Positions 51,008 to 59,808 of a stretch of 64,000 nt of DNA are shown here, piece by piece. The position numbers and the translations under genes are program-made. Every line of letters starts with the position of its first letter. Positions within the stretch are counted from its first letter, which is position 1. The notes below the pieces were generated by a model. The model worked only from the letters and a program-made list of their open reading frames with translations. It was not told where the DNA came from and made no database searches. Source of the stretch: Tumebacillus lacus (GTDB lineage: Bacteria; Bacillota; Bacilli; Tumebacillales; Tumebacillaceae); the NCBI RefSeq assembly GCF_026410385.1, contig NZ_JAPMLT010000012.1, forward strand, positions 62,001 through 126,000, read 5' to 3'.

Positions 51008-52558
51008 TTAGAAGCGTTCGACGACGGTTTTTGCTTGGGTGAATTGGAGCAGGTAGTCGTAGCCGCCCGCTTTGGAGTCGGTGCCGGACATGTTGAAGCC
51101 GCCGAACGGTTGGACGCCGACGAGCGCGCCGGTGATCTTGCGGTTGAAGTACAGGTTGCCGACGTGGAACTCGCGACGTGCGCGCTCCAGGTGGAAACGG
51201 TTGTTGGAGATCACGCCGCCGGTCAGACCGAACTCGGTGTCGTTGGCGATGTCCAGCGCGTCGTCAAAGTCTTTCGCTTTGATGACGGCCAGCACCGGGC
51301 CGAAGATCTCTTCTTGCGAGATGCGGGCGTTGCGGTCAACGTCTGCGATGACGGTCGGCTGGATGTAGAAGCCGTTGCCTTCCGCTTTGCCGCCGCCGAC
51401 GAGGACTTTGCCTTCGCCTTTGCCGATCTCGATGTAGTTCAGGACGTTTTTGTAAGCCGACTCATCGACGACCGGACCGAGGCCGAGACCTTCTTCGTGC
51501 GCCGGGCCGACTTTGAGTGCTTTGGTCAGTTCAACGATCTCGCCGACCACCGCGTCATACACATCCTGATGGATGATCGCACGGGAGCAAGCGGAGCATT
51601 TTTGACCGGAGTAGCCAAAGGCGGACTGGACGATGTACGCCGCCGCTTCTTTGACGTTGACGTCGTTGTCGACGACGATGGAGTCTTTGCCACCCATCTC
51701 CGCCACGACACGCTTCAGCCATTTCTGACCTTTGTGCACCTTCGCTGCCCGCTCGTAGATGCGGCAGCCGACTTCTTTGGAGCCGGTGAAGGAGATGAAG
51801 CGGGTCTTCGGATGGTCGACGAGGTAGTCGCCGATCACGGAGCCTGCGCCCGGTACGAAGTTGACGACGCCGTCCGGCAGACCGGCTTCGATCAGCACCT
51901 CGACGAATTTCGCTGCGATGACTTGGGTCGGGGTCGCCGGCTTGAGCAGCACGGTGTTGCCTGCGACGATCGCCGATGCGGTCATGCCGACCATGATCGC
52001 CAGCGGGAAGTTCCACGGCGGGATGACGATGCCGACACCCAGCGGGATGTAGGTCAGTTCGTTGTCTTCGCCTTCCCAACGGGTCAGCTGTTGCTCTTCG
52101 GACAGGCGCACCATCTCACGCGCGTAGAATTCCAGGAAGTCGATCGCTTCGGCAAACTCCACGTCCGCCTCCACCCAGATCTTGCCGGATTCGTACACCA
52201 TCCACGAGAGGAACTCGTAGCGGCGGCGCTGCATGATCGCCGATGCTTTCAGGAGCACGCGAGCGCGCGCTTTCGGATCGAAGTCTTTCCACCAGGAAAA
52301 CGCGTTGAGCGCTGCGGTCATCGCTTCTTCCGCCAACGCCGTGTCCGCCTTGGAGATCAGGCCGATCACTTGGTCTTTGTTGGACGGGTTGATCGAGGTC
52401 GATTTGTCGTCGGTCTTGATCTTCTTGCCACCGATCACCAAATCGTATTCACGGCCAAAGTCTGCTTCGACCTTTGCAAGTGCAGTCAGCATTTGTTCAC
52501 GAATCTCCGGCTGTGCGAAGTCGAGGAAATGCTCATTTCGGAAAGTCCCTACTGCCAT
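51008..52558 (-). CDS. rocA: L-glutamate gamma-semialdehyde (P5C) dehydrogenase
   Basis: This 516-residue NAD-dependent aldehyde dehydrogenase makes glutamate from 1-pyrroline-5-carboxylate, the second step of proline (and arginine) breakdown. The catalytic glutamate is in VVAEMGGKDS and the catalytic cysteine in YSGQKCSACSR. FTGSKEVGC marks the nucleotide site. Length and block ITGALVGVQPFGGFNMSGTD fit the RocA/PutC type. Proline dehydrogenase lies about 0.8 kb away in divergent orientation, so the pair forms a proline-use locus. Confidence 0.94.
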   Translation of the reverse strand: MAVGTFRNEHFLDFAQPEIREQMLTALAKVEADFGREYDLVIGGKKIKTDDKSTSINPSNKDQVIGLISKADTALAEEAMTAALNAFSWWKDFDPKARARVLLKASAIMQRRRYEFLSWMVYESGKIWVEADVEFAEAIDFLEFYAREMVRLSEEQQLTRWEGEDNELTYIPLGVGIVIPPWNFPLAIMVGMTASAIVAGNTVLLKPATPTQVIAAKFVEVLIEAGLPDGVVNFVPGAGSVIGDYLVDHPKTRFISFTGSKEVGCRIYERAAKVHKGQKWLKRVVAEMGGKDSIVVDNDVNVKEAAAYIVQSAFGYSGQKCSACSRAIIHQDVYDAVVGEIVELTKALKVGPAHEEGLGLGPVVDESAYKNVLNYIEIGKGEGKVLVGGGKAEGNGFYIQPTVIADVDRNARISQEEIFGPVLAVIKAKDFDDALDIANDTEFGLTGGVISNNRFHLERARREFHVGNLYFNRKITGALVGVQPFGGFNMSGTDSKAGGYDYLLQFTQAKTVVERF

Positions 52559-52651
52559 CTATGAAACCCCCTGTTCACTATGTAGGTAACGATAACAACC
52601 CTCATTGTAACCAACTTGCAAGGGGGACGCAAGCAACCCCGGCACAGAACA

Positions 52652-52682
52652 ACAGCGGGTGTCTGCTGAAGACACCCGCTGT
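52652..52682 (-). terminator. Terminator after the proline-rich gene
   Basis: ACAGCGGGTGTC (52652-52663) pairs with GACACCCGCTGT (52671-52682). It lies just downstream of the stop at 52693. Confidence 0.8.
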
Positions 52683-52692
52683 TCGTTTTCTT

Positions 52693-53181
52693 TTAGTAAT
52701 AATACGGCCCTGGTATCGGCAACGGCAAGGGAACGGGCAGCGGAACCGGCCCGACAAAGGGCGGATACGGGTACAGGAAAGGTCTCGGACGCGGATAGAA
52801 GGGCGGCGGATAGGGGTAGAACGGACGCGGCGGAGGCAGCGGGAGGAAACGGTCGTCTCGGTCGTGGCTGACAGCCACAGTCTCTTCGTCGCTCCCCGCT
52901 CCCCCGTCGCGATACATCGGCACATGGTAGTAACCGGGATACTGGTCGGTCGGCAGCGGCCATTGCCACGGCTGCGGCTGGATCGGCGTCGGCGTGACGA
53001 CGCCTCCGGGCACGGTGACGACGGTGCCGCCGGTGATCACATCGGGCGGATACCCCGGCACGGTCGGCATCGGAATCGGCGGGATAATGTTTGGATTGAC
53101 GATGGGGATCGGACGCCCGTCACGGGCATCATAGAAATACGGAATCGGCTGAACGGCCTTGCGTTTACGTCGGGAACTCAT
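52693..53181 (-). CDS. Proline/tyrosine-rich low-complexity protein, spore-coat-like
   Basis: This 162-residue protein is dominated by Pro, Tyr, Phe and Gly, with runs such as RPFYPYPPPFYPRPRPF and PLPVPLPLPIPGPYYY. It begins with basic MSSRRKRK and has no signal peptide. Such compositions are common in spore coat and cell-surface proteins of Bacillales. No domain is visible. It is a single gene with its own terminator, between rocA and putB. The coat role is a guess from composition. Confidence 0.65.
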   Translation of the reverse strand: MSSRRKRKAVQPIPYFYDARDGRPIPIVNPNIIPPIPMPTVPGYPPDVITGGTVVTVPGGVVTPTPIQPQPWQWPLPTDQYPGYYHVPMYRDGGAGSDEETVAVSHDRDDRFLPLPPPRPFYPYPPPFYPRPRPFLYPYPPFVGPVPLPVPLPLPIPGPYYY

Positions 53182-53386
53182 AAGGTTTTGGTCTCCTCCC
53201 GATATGGAACTCGCTCACGATACCTTATGAGGCATCCGTCCCGGTTGCCCGCCCAATTTTCATCGTTCGACAACGTTCACGGTGTTGTCAAAATCTATCT
53301 CATCTGTGATATACTAATGATGGATTTGTCCATCAGAAATATTATAAAAAGTAGTGATTCTGGTCATTAAAGTGAGGTAGATTTCT

Positions 53387-54310
53387 GTGTCTCTCAGTCG
53401 AAAGATCGTCCTCTCCGTCGCCGGCAACTCGTTGGTAAGCGGATTCATCAAGAAATATGGCATGAAACTCGGCGCGGCACGCTTTGTCGCGGGCGAGACG
53501 CTGAAAGAAGCACTCGAACAGGTCAAGCTGCTCAACCGCGACGGCCTCGTCGTCACGCTCGACCACCTCGGCGAGTTTGTGTTCAACGAGGATGAAGCAT
53601 GGGCTTCGACCCGCGCTTGCCTCGATGTCCTCGACGGCATCAAAGCGAGCGGCGTCAACTCCAACATGTCGCTGAAAATGACCTCGCTGGGTCTCGACCT
53701 CAGCAAAGAGCTGTGCATGAAGCATATGCGCATGATCCTCGACAAAGCACGCGAGTACGACAACTTCGTCCGCATCGACATGGAAGACTACGCGCACATC
53801 GACGTGACGATGGAGATCTTCAACGAACTGCGCCAGGAATACGGCAAGCACGTCGGCCTTGTCATCCAGGCGTACCTCTACCGCACCGTCGACGACATGA
53901 AGCTCTTGGAAGAAACCTACGAAAACCTCAACCTCCGCCTCGTCAAAGGCGCCTATCTGGAATCCCCGGAAGTCGCGTACCCGAACATGGAGGACGTCAA
54001 CAAAAACTACAAGAAGATCATCGAGATGCACCTGCTCGCAGGTCACTTCACCGCTGTGGCTTCCCACGACGACGTGATGATCAACTTCACCAAAGACCTC
54101 GTGAAAAAGCACAACATCCCGAACTCCCAGTTCGAGTTCCAAATGCTCTACGGCGTCCGTCCGGAGACGCAGCGCGAACTGGTCAAGGAAGGCTACGCAA
54201 TGCGCGTCTACGTTCCGTACGGCAACGACTGGTACGGCTACTTCTCCCGCCGCATCGCCGAGCGTCCGGCCAACGCATTCTTCATCATCAAGAACATGTT
54301 CCGCAAATAA
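53387..54310 (+). CDS. putB: Proline dehydrogenase
   Basis: This 307-residue FAD enzyme oxidises proline to 1-pyrroline-5-carboxylate at the membrane face. FAD- and substrate-contacting blocks are visible: IQAYLYRTVDD, LRLVKGAYLESPEVAYP and the C-terminal YFSRRIAERPAN. Length matches Bacillus PutB/FadM. GTG 53387 follows GAGG by nine bases. A TTGTCA near 53285 and a TATACT near 53311 may form its promoter. It is functionally paired with rocA. No PutR-like activator gene lies nearby. Confidence 0.93.
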   Translation: MSLSRKIVLSVAGNSLVSGFIKKYGMKLGAARFVAGETLKEALEQVKLLNRDGLVVTLDHLGEFVFNEDEAWASTRACLDVLDGIKASGVNSNMSLKMTSLGLDLSKELCMKHMRMILDKAREYDNFVRIDMEDYAHIDVTMEIFNELRQEYGKHVGLVIQAYLYRTVDDMKLLEETYENLNLRLVKGAYLESPEVAYPNMEDVNKNYKKIIEMHLLAGHFTAVASHDDVMINFTKDLVKKHNIPNSQFEFQMLYGVRPETQRELVKEGYAMRVYVPYGNDWYGYFSRRIAERPANAFFIIKNMFRK

Positions 54311-54317
54311 AAAAAGG

Positions 54318-54358
54318 AAAGCCCCGCTGCCGGTCGGATCGGCAGCGGGGCTTTTTTT
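54318..54358. terminator. Bidirectional terminator between putB and the HAD gene
   Basis: A 15-base perfect stem (54318-54332 with 54340-54354) has A and T flanks. The genes converge here. Confidence 0.92.
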
Positions 54359-54869
54359 AGTCGTGCGAGAGAATCCAGTCGGCCGCCTTGGCCAGCGACG
54401 GCGCGGAATGATCGGCCGGGGAGTGCGGGTCGCCGATGAAGATCGTTTTGACGCCCGCCTTAAGCCCTGCGATGACGTCGGTGTCGCGGTCGCCGACCAT
54501 GTAGGACCGGGAGAGGTCGACGTCGTATTTTTGGGCGAGGTCGAGGATCATCTTCGGCTCCGGTTTTCGGCAGGCGCAGCGGGCGTGGGGTTTGTGGGCG
54601 CAGTAGGCGATCTCGTCGAGGATCGCCCCGTCTCGCTCCAGTTCCCGCTCCATTTTTTCGTGGATGAGGTGGAGGTTTTCCTCTTTCATGTGGCCAAGTC
54701 CGACGCCGCCTTGATTGGTGACGACGAACACTTTGTAGCCGGCGTCGTTCAGTCTTTTGATCGCCTGTCCCGCATCGGGGAACAGGATCAGGTCTTCCGG
54801 TGTGTTGACATAGCGGACGTGGTCGTTGATCACGCCGTCGCGGTCGAGAAATACGGCTTTGGTCGCCAT
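54357..54869 (-). CDS. HAD-IIIA phosphatase, GmhB-like
   Basis: This 170-residue phosphatase resembles D-glycero-heptose-1,7-bisphosphate phosphatase. The catalytic DxD is in VFLDRDGVIN, motif II in VFVVTNQGG and motif IV in MVGDRDTDV. A zinc loop (CAHKPHARCACRKPEP) is present, as in GmhB. Heptose genes are not nearby, so it may act on another sugar or histidinol phosphate. ATG 54869 follows AAAGGAG by eleven bases. Confidence 0.88.
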   Translation of the reverse strand: MATKAVFLDRDGVINDHVRYVNTPEDLILFPDAGQAIKRLNDAGYKVFVVTNQGGVGLGHMKEENLHLIHEKMERELERDGAILDEIAYCAHKPHARCACRKPEPKMILDLAQKYDVDLSRSYMVGDRDTDVIAGLKAGVKTIFIGDPHSPADHSAPSLAKAADWILSHD

Positions 54870-54979
54870 AGGGGGCAACGCTCCTTTTTTGCTCTAGAAT
54901 GCGCAGAACGGGAGATGCGTAGACCAACATTTTCTGGGGCACTCTACAACTGACATTTTTGGCGCAGAAGGGAGACTGT

Positions 54980-55735
54980 ATGATGAGAGCTCGCAACAAG
55001 AAATGGCTGTCCCTCACCCTGTCGCTGGCGGTGCTGCTCGCTCCCGGCGCAGCGATGGCGGAAAACAACAACGACCAACTCTCCCCGAATGAACACCGGC
55101 AGCTCCGGCAGATCACCGAACTGTCCGGCGGCACGATCTCGATCCAGTGGGACCAAGAGCGCGGCACGCCCCGCTCGATCTCCGGCCGGCTGTCGAAGCC
55201 GCTGAAAGGCGAACCGCTCGACATGGCGTATACGTTCCTCGGCACGGTGAAGGAACTGTATCACGTCGAAGCCCCGCGAAAGTCGTTCCGCCTGCGGAAG
55301 GTCAGCAAGGATGAGCTCGGCATGACGCACATCCGCCTCGCTCATATCGCCCGCGACATCCCGGTCTGGGGGGATGAGATCATCATCCACATCGACAAAA
55401 ACGGCGTCGTGCGCTCGGTCAACGGCCAGTTCACGCCCAAGATCGAGGCCAATTCGGAGCAGTTCACGGCGGCCAAGATCGACGCGGCGAAGGCGATTCA
55501 AAATGCGCTGGCCGATGTCAAAGTGGAAAAGCCGGACGCGCCGCCGACGGCGATGCTGTATTATTTCCCCCACCCCACCCCCGACTCGGTGACGCTGACC
55601 TACATCGTGACGATCCTCGACCAGAGCGCACCTGCCGAATGGAAGGTGTTTGTGGATGCGGTGAGCGGCGATGTGGTGCATAAGTACAATAATATCAAGT
55701 TTAAGCAAGGCTTGAAAAAGCCGAAGCAGCAGTAG
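54980..55735 (+). CDS. Secreted FTP-PepSY protein, orphan M4-protease propeptide
   Basis: This roughly 251-residue exported protein has a signal peptide (basic MMRARNKK, hydrophobic SLTLSLAVLLAPG, cleavage near AMAEN). It then resembles the propeptide of thermolysin-type proteases: an FTP-like domain (about residues 45-110) and a PepSY domain (about 125-240, ending EWKVFVDAVSGDVVHKYNNI). The protease catalytic domain (HEXXH) is absent; the frame stops after PepSY. It could act as a protease inhibitor or chaperone in trans, or be a shortened protease. ATG 54980 follows AAGGGAG by five bases. Confidence 0.78.
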   Translation: MMRARNKKWLSLTLSLAVLLAPGAAMAENNNDQLSPNEHRQLRQITELSGGTISIQWDQERGTPRSISGRLSKPLKGEPLDMAYTFLGTVKELYHVEAPRKSFRLRKVSKDELGMTHIRLAHIARDIPVWGDEIIIHIDKNGVVRSVNGQFTPKIEANSEQFTAAKIDAAKAIQNALADVKVEKPDAPPTAMLYYFPHPTPDSVTLTYIVTILDQSAPAEWKVFVDAVSGDVVHKYNNIKFKQGLKKPKQQ

Positions 55736-55743
55736 TTGAAACA

Positions 55744-55773
55744 GGCGACCGCCACCCTGCGAGTCGCCTTTTT
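55744..55773 (+). terminator. Terminator after the propeptide-like gene
   Basis: GGCGAC (55744-55749) pairs with GTCGCC (55763-55768), followed by T5. Confidence 0.65.
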
Positions 55774-55776
55774 CAT

Positions 55777-55819
55777 GAAAAGAGAGCGCCGTCCGCGAGT
55801 GGACGGCTCTCTCTTTTTT
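55777..55819 (-). terminator. Terminator after the S-layer-homology gene
   Basis: An interrupted stem pairs AAGAGAGC and CGTCC with GGACG and GCTCTCTCTT. T-rich sequence follows on both strands; it lies 14 bases past the stop at 55833. Confidence 0.7.
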
Positions 55820-55832
55820 CTGGCATATCGCC

Positions 55833-57158
55833 CTACTTGGCCGACATCCCCGCATACAGGTCTTTGATCTCCTGCGGGATGATGATGTCGGTCACCGCGT
55901 TGTAGTCGGAGAACGTGACGTCAATCGTCGTTTGCGCGTCTGCTCCATGATCTTCCACGATGTGCATCTGCTTGAACTGATGCGTCGTGCGGTCGATGAC
56001 GAACGTGTAGATCACGTTGGTAAAGATCGCCTCTTCACCGCCGCTCGCCTCCAGCAGGTCCGGCGGGAGCAAGGACAAATATTCGCTGCTCGACGGCTTG
56101 CTGGTGATCGTGACGGTGTTTTCCGCTTCGTTTTCCGCGACGGTCGAGTACGCGGCCAGGTAGCGGGTCGGTACCGATTCGACCGAGGAGAGCGCACTCG
56201 GCCCGACGTTTTCTTCTGCGGTCAACTCGACGGAGACCCACTCGCCGCCCACGCCGCGCATGAAATTGTAGCCTTTGTACACGTACGACTCGACCGGTTC
56301 GCTGACCAGCGTGCCGGTGCCATCGGGCGCCGTGACGGTGCCGGTGATGCGCATCGTGTACTCCGGTTTGACGATCACTTCGTTGATCATGTCGGTGTGC
56401 ATCGAGAAGTCTATCATCTTCACCGACATGCCCATGTTCAGCTTGTACGACTCGGCTGCGTTTGTGACCGCTTCCGCTTGTTTGAGGTGGTCGACCGCTT
56501 GGCGAATCGTCTGAAATTGGCCTGTGTACGATTCGCGGTTGTTGTAAAACTCATAAGCGAGACGGGCGACCGCTTGGCGAGCAGACAGACCGCGCGGCAT
56601 AAAGGAATACCCCGTACTCGACGCCGAGCCTTTGAGAAAGCCGACTTTCTGTGCGAGGGCGACGGCGTTTTGCGCATAGCCGGTCACCTGCCCCCGGTCG
56701 ATGAAGGAAGACGGCATCGCGAGGTCATTCGCCAGCGCTTCCATGCCAAAGCCGCGAATGAAAAACACGGCGAGCTGCTCGCGGGTGATGTTTTGCATGG
56801 CTCCGAACTGGGTGGCGCTGACGCCTTGTGTCAGACCGGCTTTGACCAACGCACCGACGTACGGACGCGCCCAAGGCGCCACGTCGGTAAATTTGGCGGC
56901 CGCTGCGGCGTCGCCCTCCAGTTTCATCGCCTTGGCGAGCACTTTCGCAAATTCCTGACGCGTCATCGAGGCGTTCGGGCGGAACGTGTTGTCTTCATAC
57001 CCGGTGAGGATGCCGTCGGTGACGAGGATCTCGATCTCTTGCTTGGCATAGGCCCCGCCGATGTCCCAGAGTTTGGGCGGTTGGGTCTGCGCAGCGGCCG
57101 GATCGGCGACTGCGAGCAGCGTCGCAGTCAGAAGGAGTGCGGTAATCTGTTTGTACAT
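55833..57158 (-). CDS. Secreted S-layer-homology protein with lipoprotein-like C-domain
   Basis: This 441-residue exported protein has a signal peptide (MYKQITALLLTATLLAVA, cleavage near PAAAQ). Two to three S-layer-homology repeats span about residues 30-205 (for example GILTGYEDNTFRPNASMTRQ). The C-terminal 230 residues are beta-rich and resemble the DUF6612/LppX-like lipid-binding fold (SVKMIDFSMHTDMINEVIVK), a guess from pattern. It would be held on the cell wall by its S-layer-homology part. ATG 57158 follows AAGGAGG. The frame further upstream is a shadow of the thiolase gene. Confidence 0.82.
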   Translation of the reverse strand: MYKQITALLLTATLLAVADPAAAQTQPPKLWDIGGAYAKQEIEILVTDGILTGYEDNTFRPNASMTRQEFAKVLAKAMKLEGDAAAAAKFTDVAPWARPYVGALVKAGLTQGVSATQFGAMQNITREQLAVFFIRGFGMEALANDLAMPSSFIDRGQVTGYAQNAVALAQKVGFLKGSASSTGYSFMPRGLSARQAVARLAYEFYNNRESYTGQFQTIRQAVDHLKQAEAVTNAAESYKLNMGMSVKMIDFSMHTDMINEVIVKPEYTMRITGTVTAPDGTGTLVSEPVESYVYKGYNFMRGVGGEWVSVELTAEENVGPSALSSVESVPTRYLAAYSTVAENEAENTVTITSKPSSSEYLSLLPPDLLEASGGEEAIFTNVIYTFVIDRTTHQFKQMHIVEDHGADAQTTIDVTFSDYNAVTDIIIPQEIKDLYAGMSAK

Positions 57159-57210
57159 ATGAGTAAGAGTCCTCCTTGTGGCGATTCTGTCTGTAAGGTG
57201 CTCCCAAATG

Positions 57211-57249
57211 CAAAAAACGATTCCTTTCCCGGCTGGGAAAGGAACCGTT
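57211..57249 (-). terminator. Terminator after the thiolase gene
   Basis: A long stem (AACGATTCCTTTCCC at 57217-57231 with the complementary arm 57235-57249, one mismatch) has a T6 tail on the minus strand. Confidence 0.85.
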
Positions 57250-57274
57250 GGATGGTGCAGGAAACGAACGAGGA

Positions 57275-58453
57275 TCAGACGCGCTCGACGAGCAGCGCGA
57301 CGCCCATGCCGCCGCCGACGCACAGCGTGGCGATGCCGCGGTCGAGGCCGCGATGGTGCAACTCATGGACGAGCGAGACGGTGATGCGGGCACCGGTCGC
57401 GCCGACCGGGTGGCCGAGAGACAGACCGGAGCCGTTGACGTTGACGATGTTGCGGTCGAGGTCGAGCAGTTTTTCCACGGCGATGTACTGCGCCGCAAAC
57501 GCTTCGTTGATCTCCCAGAGCTGGATGTCGTCTTTTTGTAGACCGGTTTTGGCCAGCAGTTTGTTGACGGCCGGCACCGGGCCGTAGCCCATCAGCTCCG
57601 GCTCGACAGCGGCGACGGCCGACGCAACGATCTTCGCCAGCGGTTTGACGCCGAGCTCGCGGACTTTCTCCTCCGACATCAGCACGAGCGCGGCCGCGCC
57701 GTCATTGAGACCGGATGCGGTGCCTGCGGTGACGGTGCCGTCTTCGCGGAACGCCGGTTTGAGCTTCGCCATGCCTTCAAGGGTGACGTCGGCACGCGCG
57801 TGTTCGTCGCGGGTGACCGTCTGCGTTTTGCCCCGTCCCAGCGGCACGTTGACCGGCACGATCTCGCGCTCAAACAGCCCGGATTCGATGGCGGCCATCG
57901 CACGGCGGTGCGATTCGACGGCCAGTTCGTCCTGCTCTTCGCGGGAGATGTTGTATTTGTCGGCGAGATTCTCCGCCGTCACGCCCATCAGGATGCCTTG
58001 GAGCGGATCGGTCAGCACTTCCCAGACCGAGTCGTAGATCGTTTTGTGCTGCAGGCGTGCGCCCCAGCGGTTTTCTTTGAGGATATACGGCGAGGAGGAC
58101 ATCACCTCGACGCCGCCTGCGACGACGATGTCGGCGTTGCCGGTCTGGATCTGTTGCAGACCGGAGATGATCGCCTGAAGGCCCGACGCGCACTGGCGCT
58201 GGATCGTCATGCCCGGCACATGATCCGGGAACTCCGCTTTGAGCAGCGCGGTACGGGCTGTGTTCGGCTCGTCGGTGCGCTGGATGCAGTGGCCGAGGAT
58301 AACCTCCTCCACCTGCCCTTTCTCGATGCCGGCGCGCTCGACGGCCGCCGCGATCAGATCGGCCGCGAGCCCGCTCGGCATCATCGACTTGAACGATCCG
58401 CCAAACGACGTGATCGCCGAACGGACCGCGCTTACAATGTATACGTCTTTCAT
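57275..58453 (-). CDS. Acetyl-CoA acetyltransferase (thiolase)
   Basis: This 392-residue thiolase either condenses two acetyl-CoA or splits 3-ketoacyl-CoA. The acyl-carrying cysteine is in RQCASGLQAI, the catalytic histidine in WEINEAFAAQY, and the second cysteine in TLCVGGGMGVALLVERV. The start at ATG 58453 follows GAGGGG by six bases. The gene is alone, so direction (biosynthetic or degradative) is open; the enoyl-CoA hydratase at the left edge is far away. Confidence 0.92.
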   Translation of the reverse strand: MKDVYIVSAVRSAITSFGGSFKSMMPSGLAADLIAAAVERAGIEKGQVEEVILGHCIQRTDEPNTARTALLKAEFPDHVPGMTIQRQCASGLQAIISGLQQIQTGNADIVVAGGVEVMSSSPYILKENRWGARLQHKTIYDSVWEVLTDPLQGILMGVTAENLADKYNISREEQDELAVESHRRAMAAIESGLFEREIVPVNVPLGRGKTQTVTRDEHARADVTLEGMAKLKPAFREDGTVTAGTASGLNDGAAALVLMSEEKVRELGVKPLAKIVASAVAAVEPELMGYGPVPAVNKLLAKTGLQKDDIQLWEINEAFAAQYIAVEKLLDLDRNIVNVNGSGLSLGHPVGATGARITVSLVHELHHRGLDRGIATLCVGGGMGVALLVERV

Positions 58454-58523
58454 CTTTTTCCCCTCCGTCAGAAGCATCAGTTAACTTCATGATAGTCCTT
58501 CCGACCGGTCGGTGCAAGGTTTT

Positions 58524-59708
58524 TTACGAGATCTGCTCGGCCCATGTCTGCCAATTTCCGTTATACGGAATCCGCGCCGTCTTGACCGCATCGTGGAAGA
58601 TCCGCATGTTGCTCCAATACCCCACGTGCGCGTATCCCCATTTCTGACCGTTGTCGACCTGCACGTTCGTCACGCCTTTGTAGAAATCGAGGGGCCCTGA
58701 GATCGGGTCTTTCGGGTCCCAGTAGTTGGTCCAGTTTAACGAGGTGAGGCAGTCGCGGACGGTGCTTTGAAAGACGACGTCCGGCGCGGCGGGCAGTTCG
58801 GCGTCGATGCGGCGGAAGGCGTTGACGTTGTTGAGCACGAGGCGTTTGACATAGTCGCTCTGCGGGATGTGCTCGCGGAAGAAAAAGGCGACTTTGTCGA
58901 GCGGCGAACCGATGGAGATGAAGTCGGTCAGTTTGTCCGCATGGCGGCGTAGCGCTTCGTTGTCGTTCATGGAGAGATTGATGCGGTTCAACGCGTCGTA
59001 GGCGATGACGCTGCCGAGGGAGTGGCCGACGAGGATGATCTTCTCGTAGTCGTCGTCGAGCAGAGACGTGATCTTTTGAATCGCCCCTTGCAGGACGCGC
59101 TGACGGACTTCGTAAAATTTGGACTTCATATCGCTCGACGTGTAGATCGCCACGTCGCCGAGGTAGTCGATCAAAAGTTGCGTCGGTTTGCCGATGAACA
59201 GCCGGAGGATCGGGTCAAGAACTGCCGGCATCAGCCCGTGCGTGACCAGGCCCATTTTATAGAGACCGCGCAGGACCCAGCCGAGATGCTTGAGGTACCA
59301 GCGCTTTTTAAATTTGCCGTCTTCAAACGCTTCATAGCGGCGGACCAGCTCGTTATTGGCCTCGTAAAATTTTTCAGCGCCGTCCGACGCTTGGATCAGC
59401 CAGTGCACGATCTCTTGGAACGAGATTACGTCTTTCATGTTGTGCGCCCAATAGTATTCGTGGACATCGAGGCGAACGGTCGGATCGTGGCTGCAGCAGA
59501 CTTCCACATAATCCTCCGTCCCGTCCGCCAGCTGAGCGCGGCTGTGCGTGAGGGTGATCTCATCGTCCGGGCGGCTCTGACGCAAAGAGTCGACGAGGTT
59601 GCGCGTGAACAGGTCCAGCGTTTCATAGACGTTCTGCTCCCCGATGCCGTGAATGATCAGGATGCAGATCTTGCGGGTGTTCGTTTGGTTCAGGGTGGTC
59701 AAGTTCAT
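58524..59708 (-). CDS. Lipase-like alpha/beta hydrolase
   Basis: This 394-residue cytoplasmic protein has the N-terminal oxyanion block ILIIHGIGEQNVYETLDLF and the nucleophile motif GHSLGSVIAYDAL at about residue 230. A later FISIGSPLDKVAFFFREHIP segment is typical of class-3-lipase-like or DUF-type hydrolases. No signal peptide. The substrate is unknown. It is a single gene between thiolase and the MoxR operon. Confidence 0.75.
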   Translation of the reverse strand: MNLTTLNQTNTRKICILIIHGIGEQNVYETLDLFTRNLVDSLRQSRPDDEITLTHSRAQLADGTEDYVEVCCSHDPTVRLDVHEYYWAHNMKDVISFQEIVHWLIQASDGAEKFYEANNELVRRYEAFEDGKFKKRWYLKHLGWVLRGLYKMGLVTHGLMPAVLDPILRLFIGKPTQLLIDYLGDVAIYTSSDMKSKFYEVRQRVLQGAIQKITSLLDDDYEKIILVGHSLGSVIAYDALNRINLSMNDNEALRRHADKLTDFISIGSPLDKVAFFFREHIPQSDYVKRLVLNNVNAFRRIDAELPAAPDVVFQSTVRDCLTSLNWTNYWDPKDPISGPLDFYKGVTNVQVDNGQKWGYAHVGYWSNMRIFHDAVKTARIPYNGNWQTWAEQIS

Positions 59709-59785
59709 GTGTGATTCCCCTCCCTCTCGTCCGGTGATACCTAATAGAGGGGGAATATTCTGACATTTAACAACCCAATCAGTAA

Positions 59786-59808
59786 AAAGACCTCGGGTTA
59801 ACGAGGTC
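59786..59808 (-). terminator. Terminator of the MoxR-DUF58-DUF4129 operon
   Basis: AGACCTCG (59788-59795) pairs with CGAGGTCT across a six-base loop, with T5 on the minus strand. It overlaps the stop codon of the last gene. Confidence 0.75.

Noticed and set aside
52693-53181. Repeats resembling a CRISPR or tandem array in the proline-rich gene
   Set aside because: The repetition is low-complexity proline/tyrosine coding sequence, not evenly spaced direct repeats with unique spacers. No CRISPR array was found in the window.
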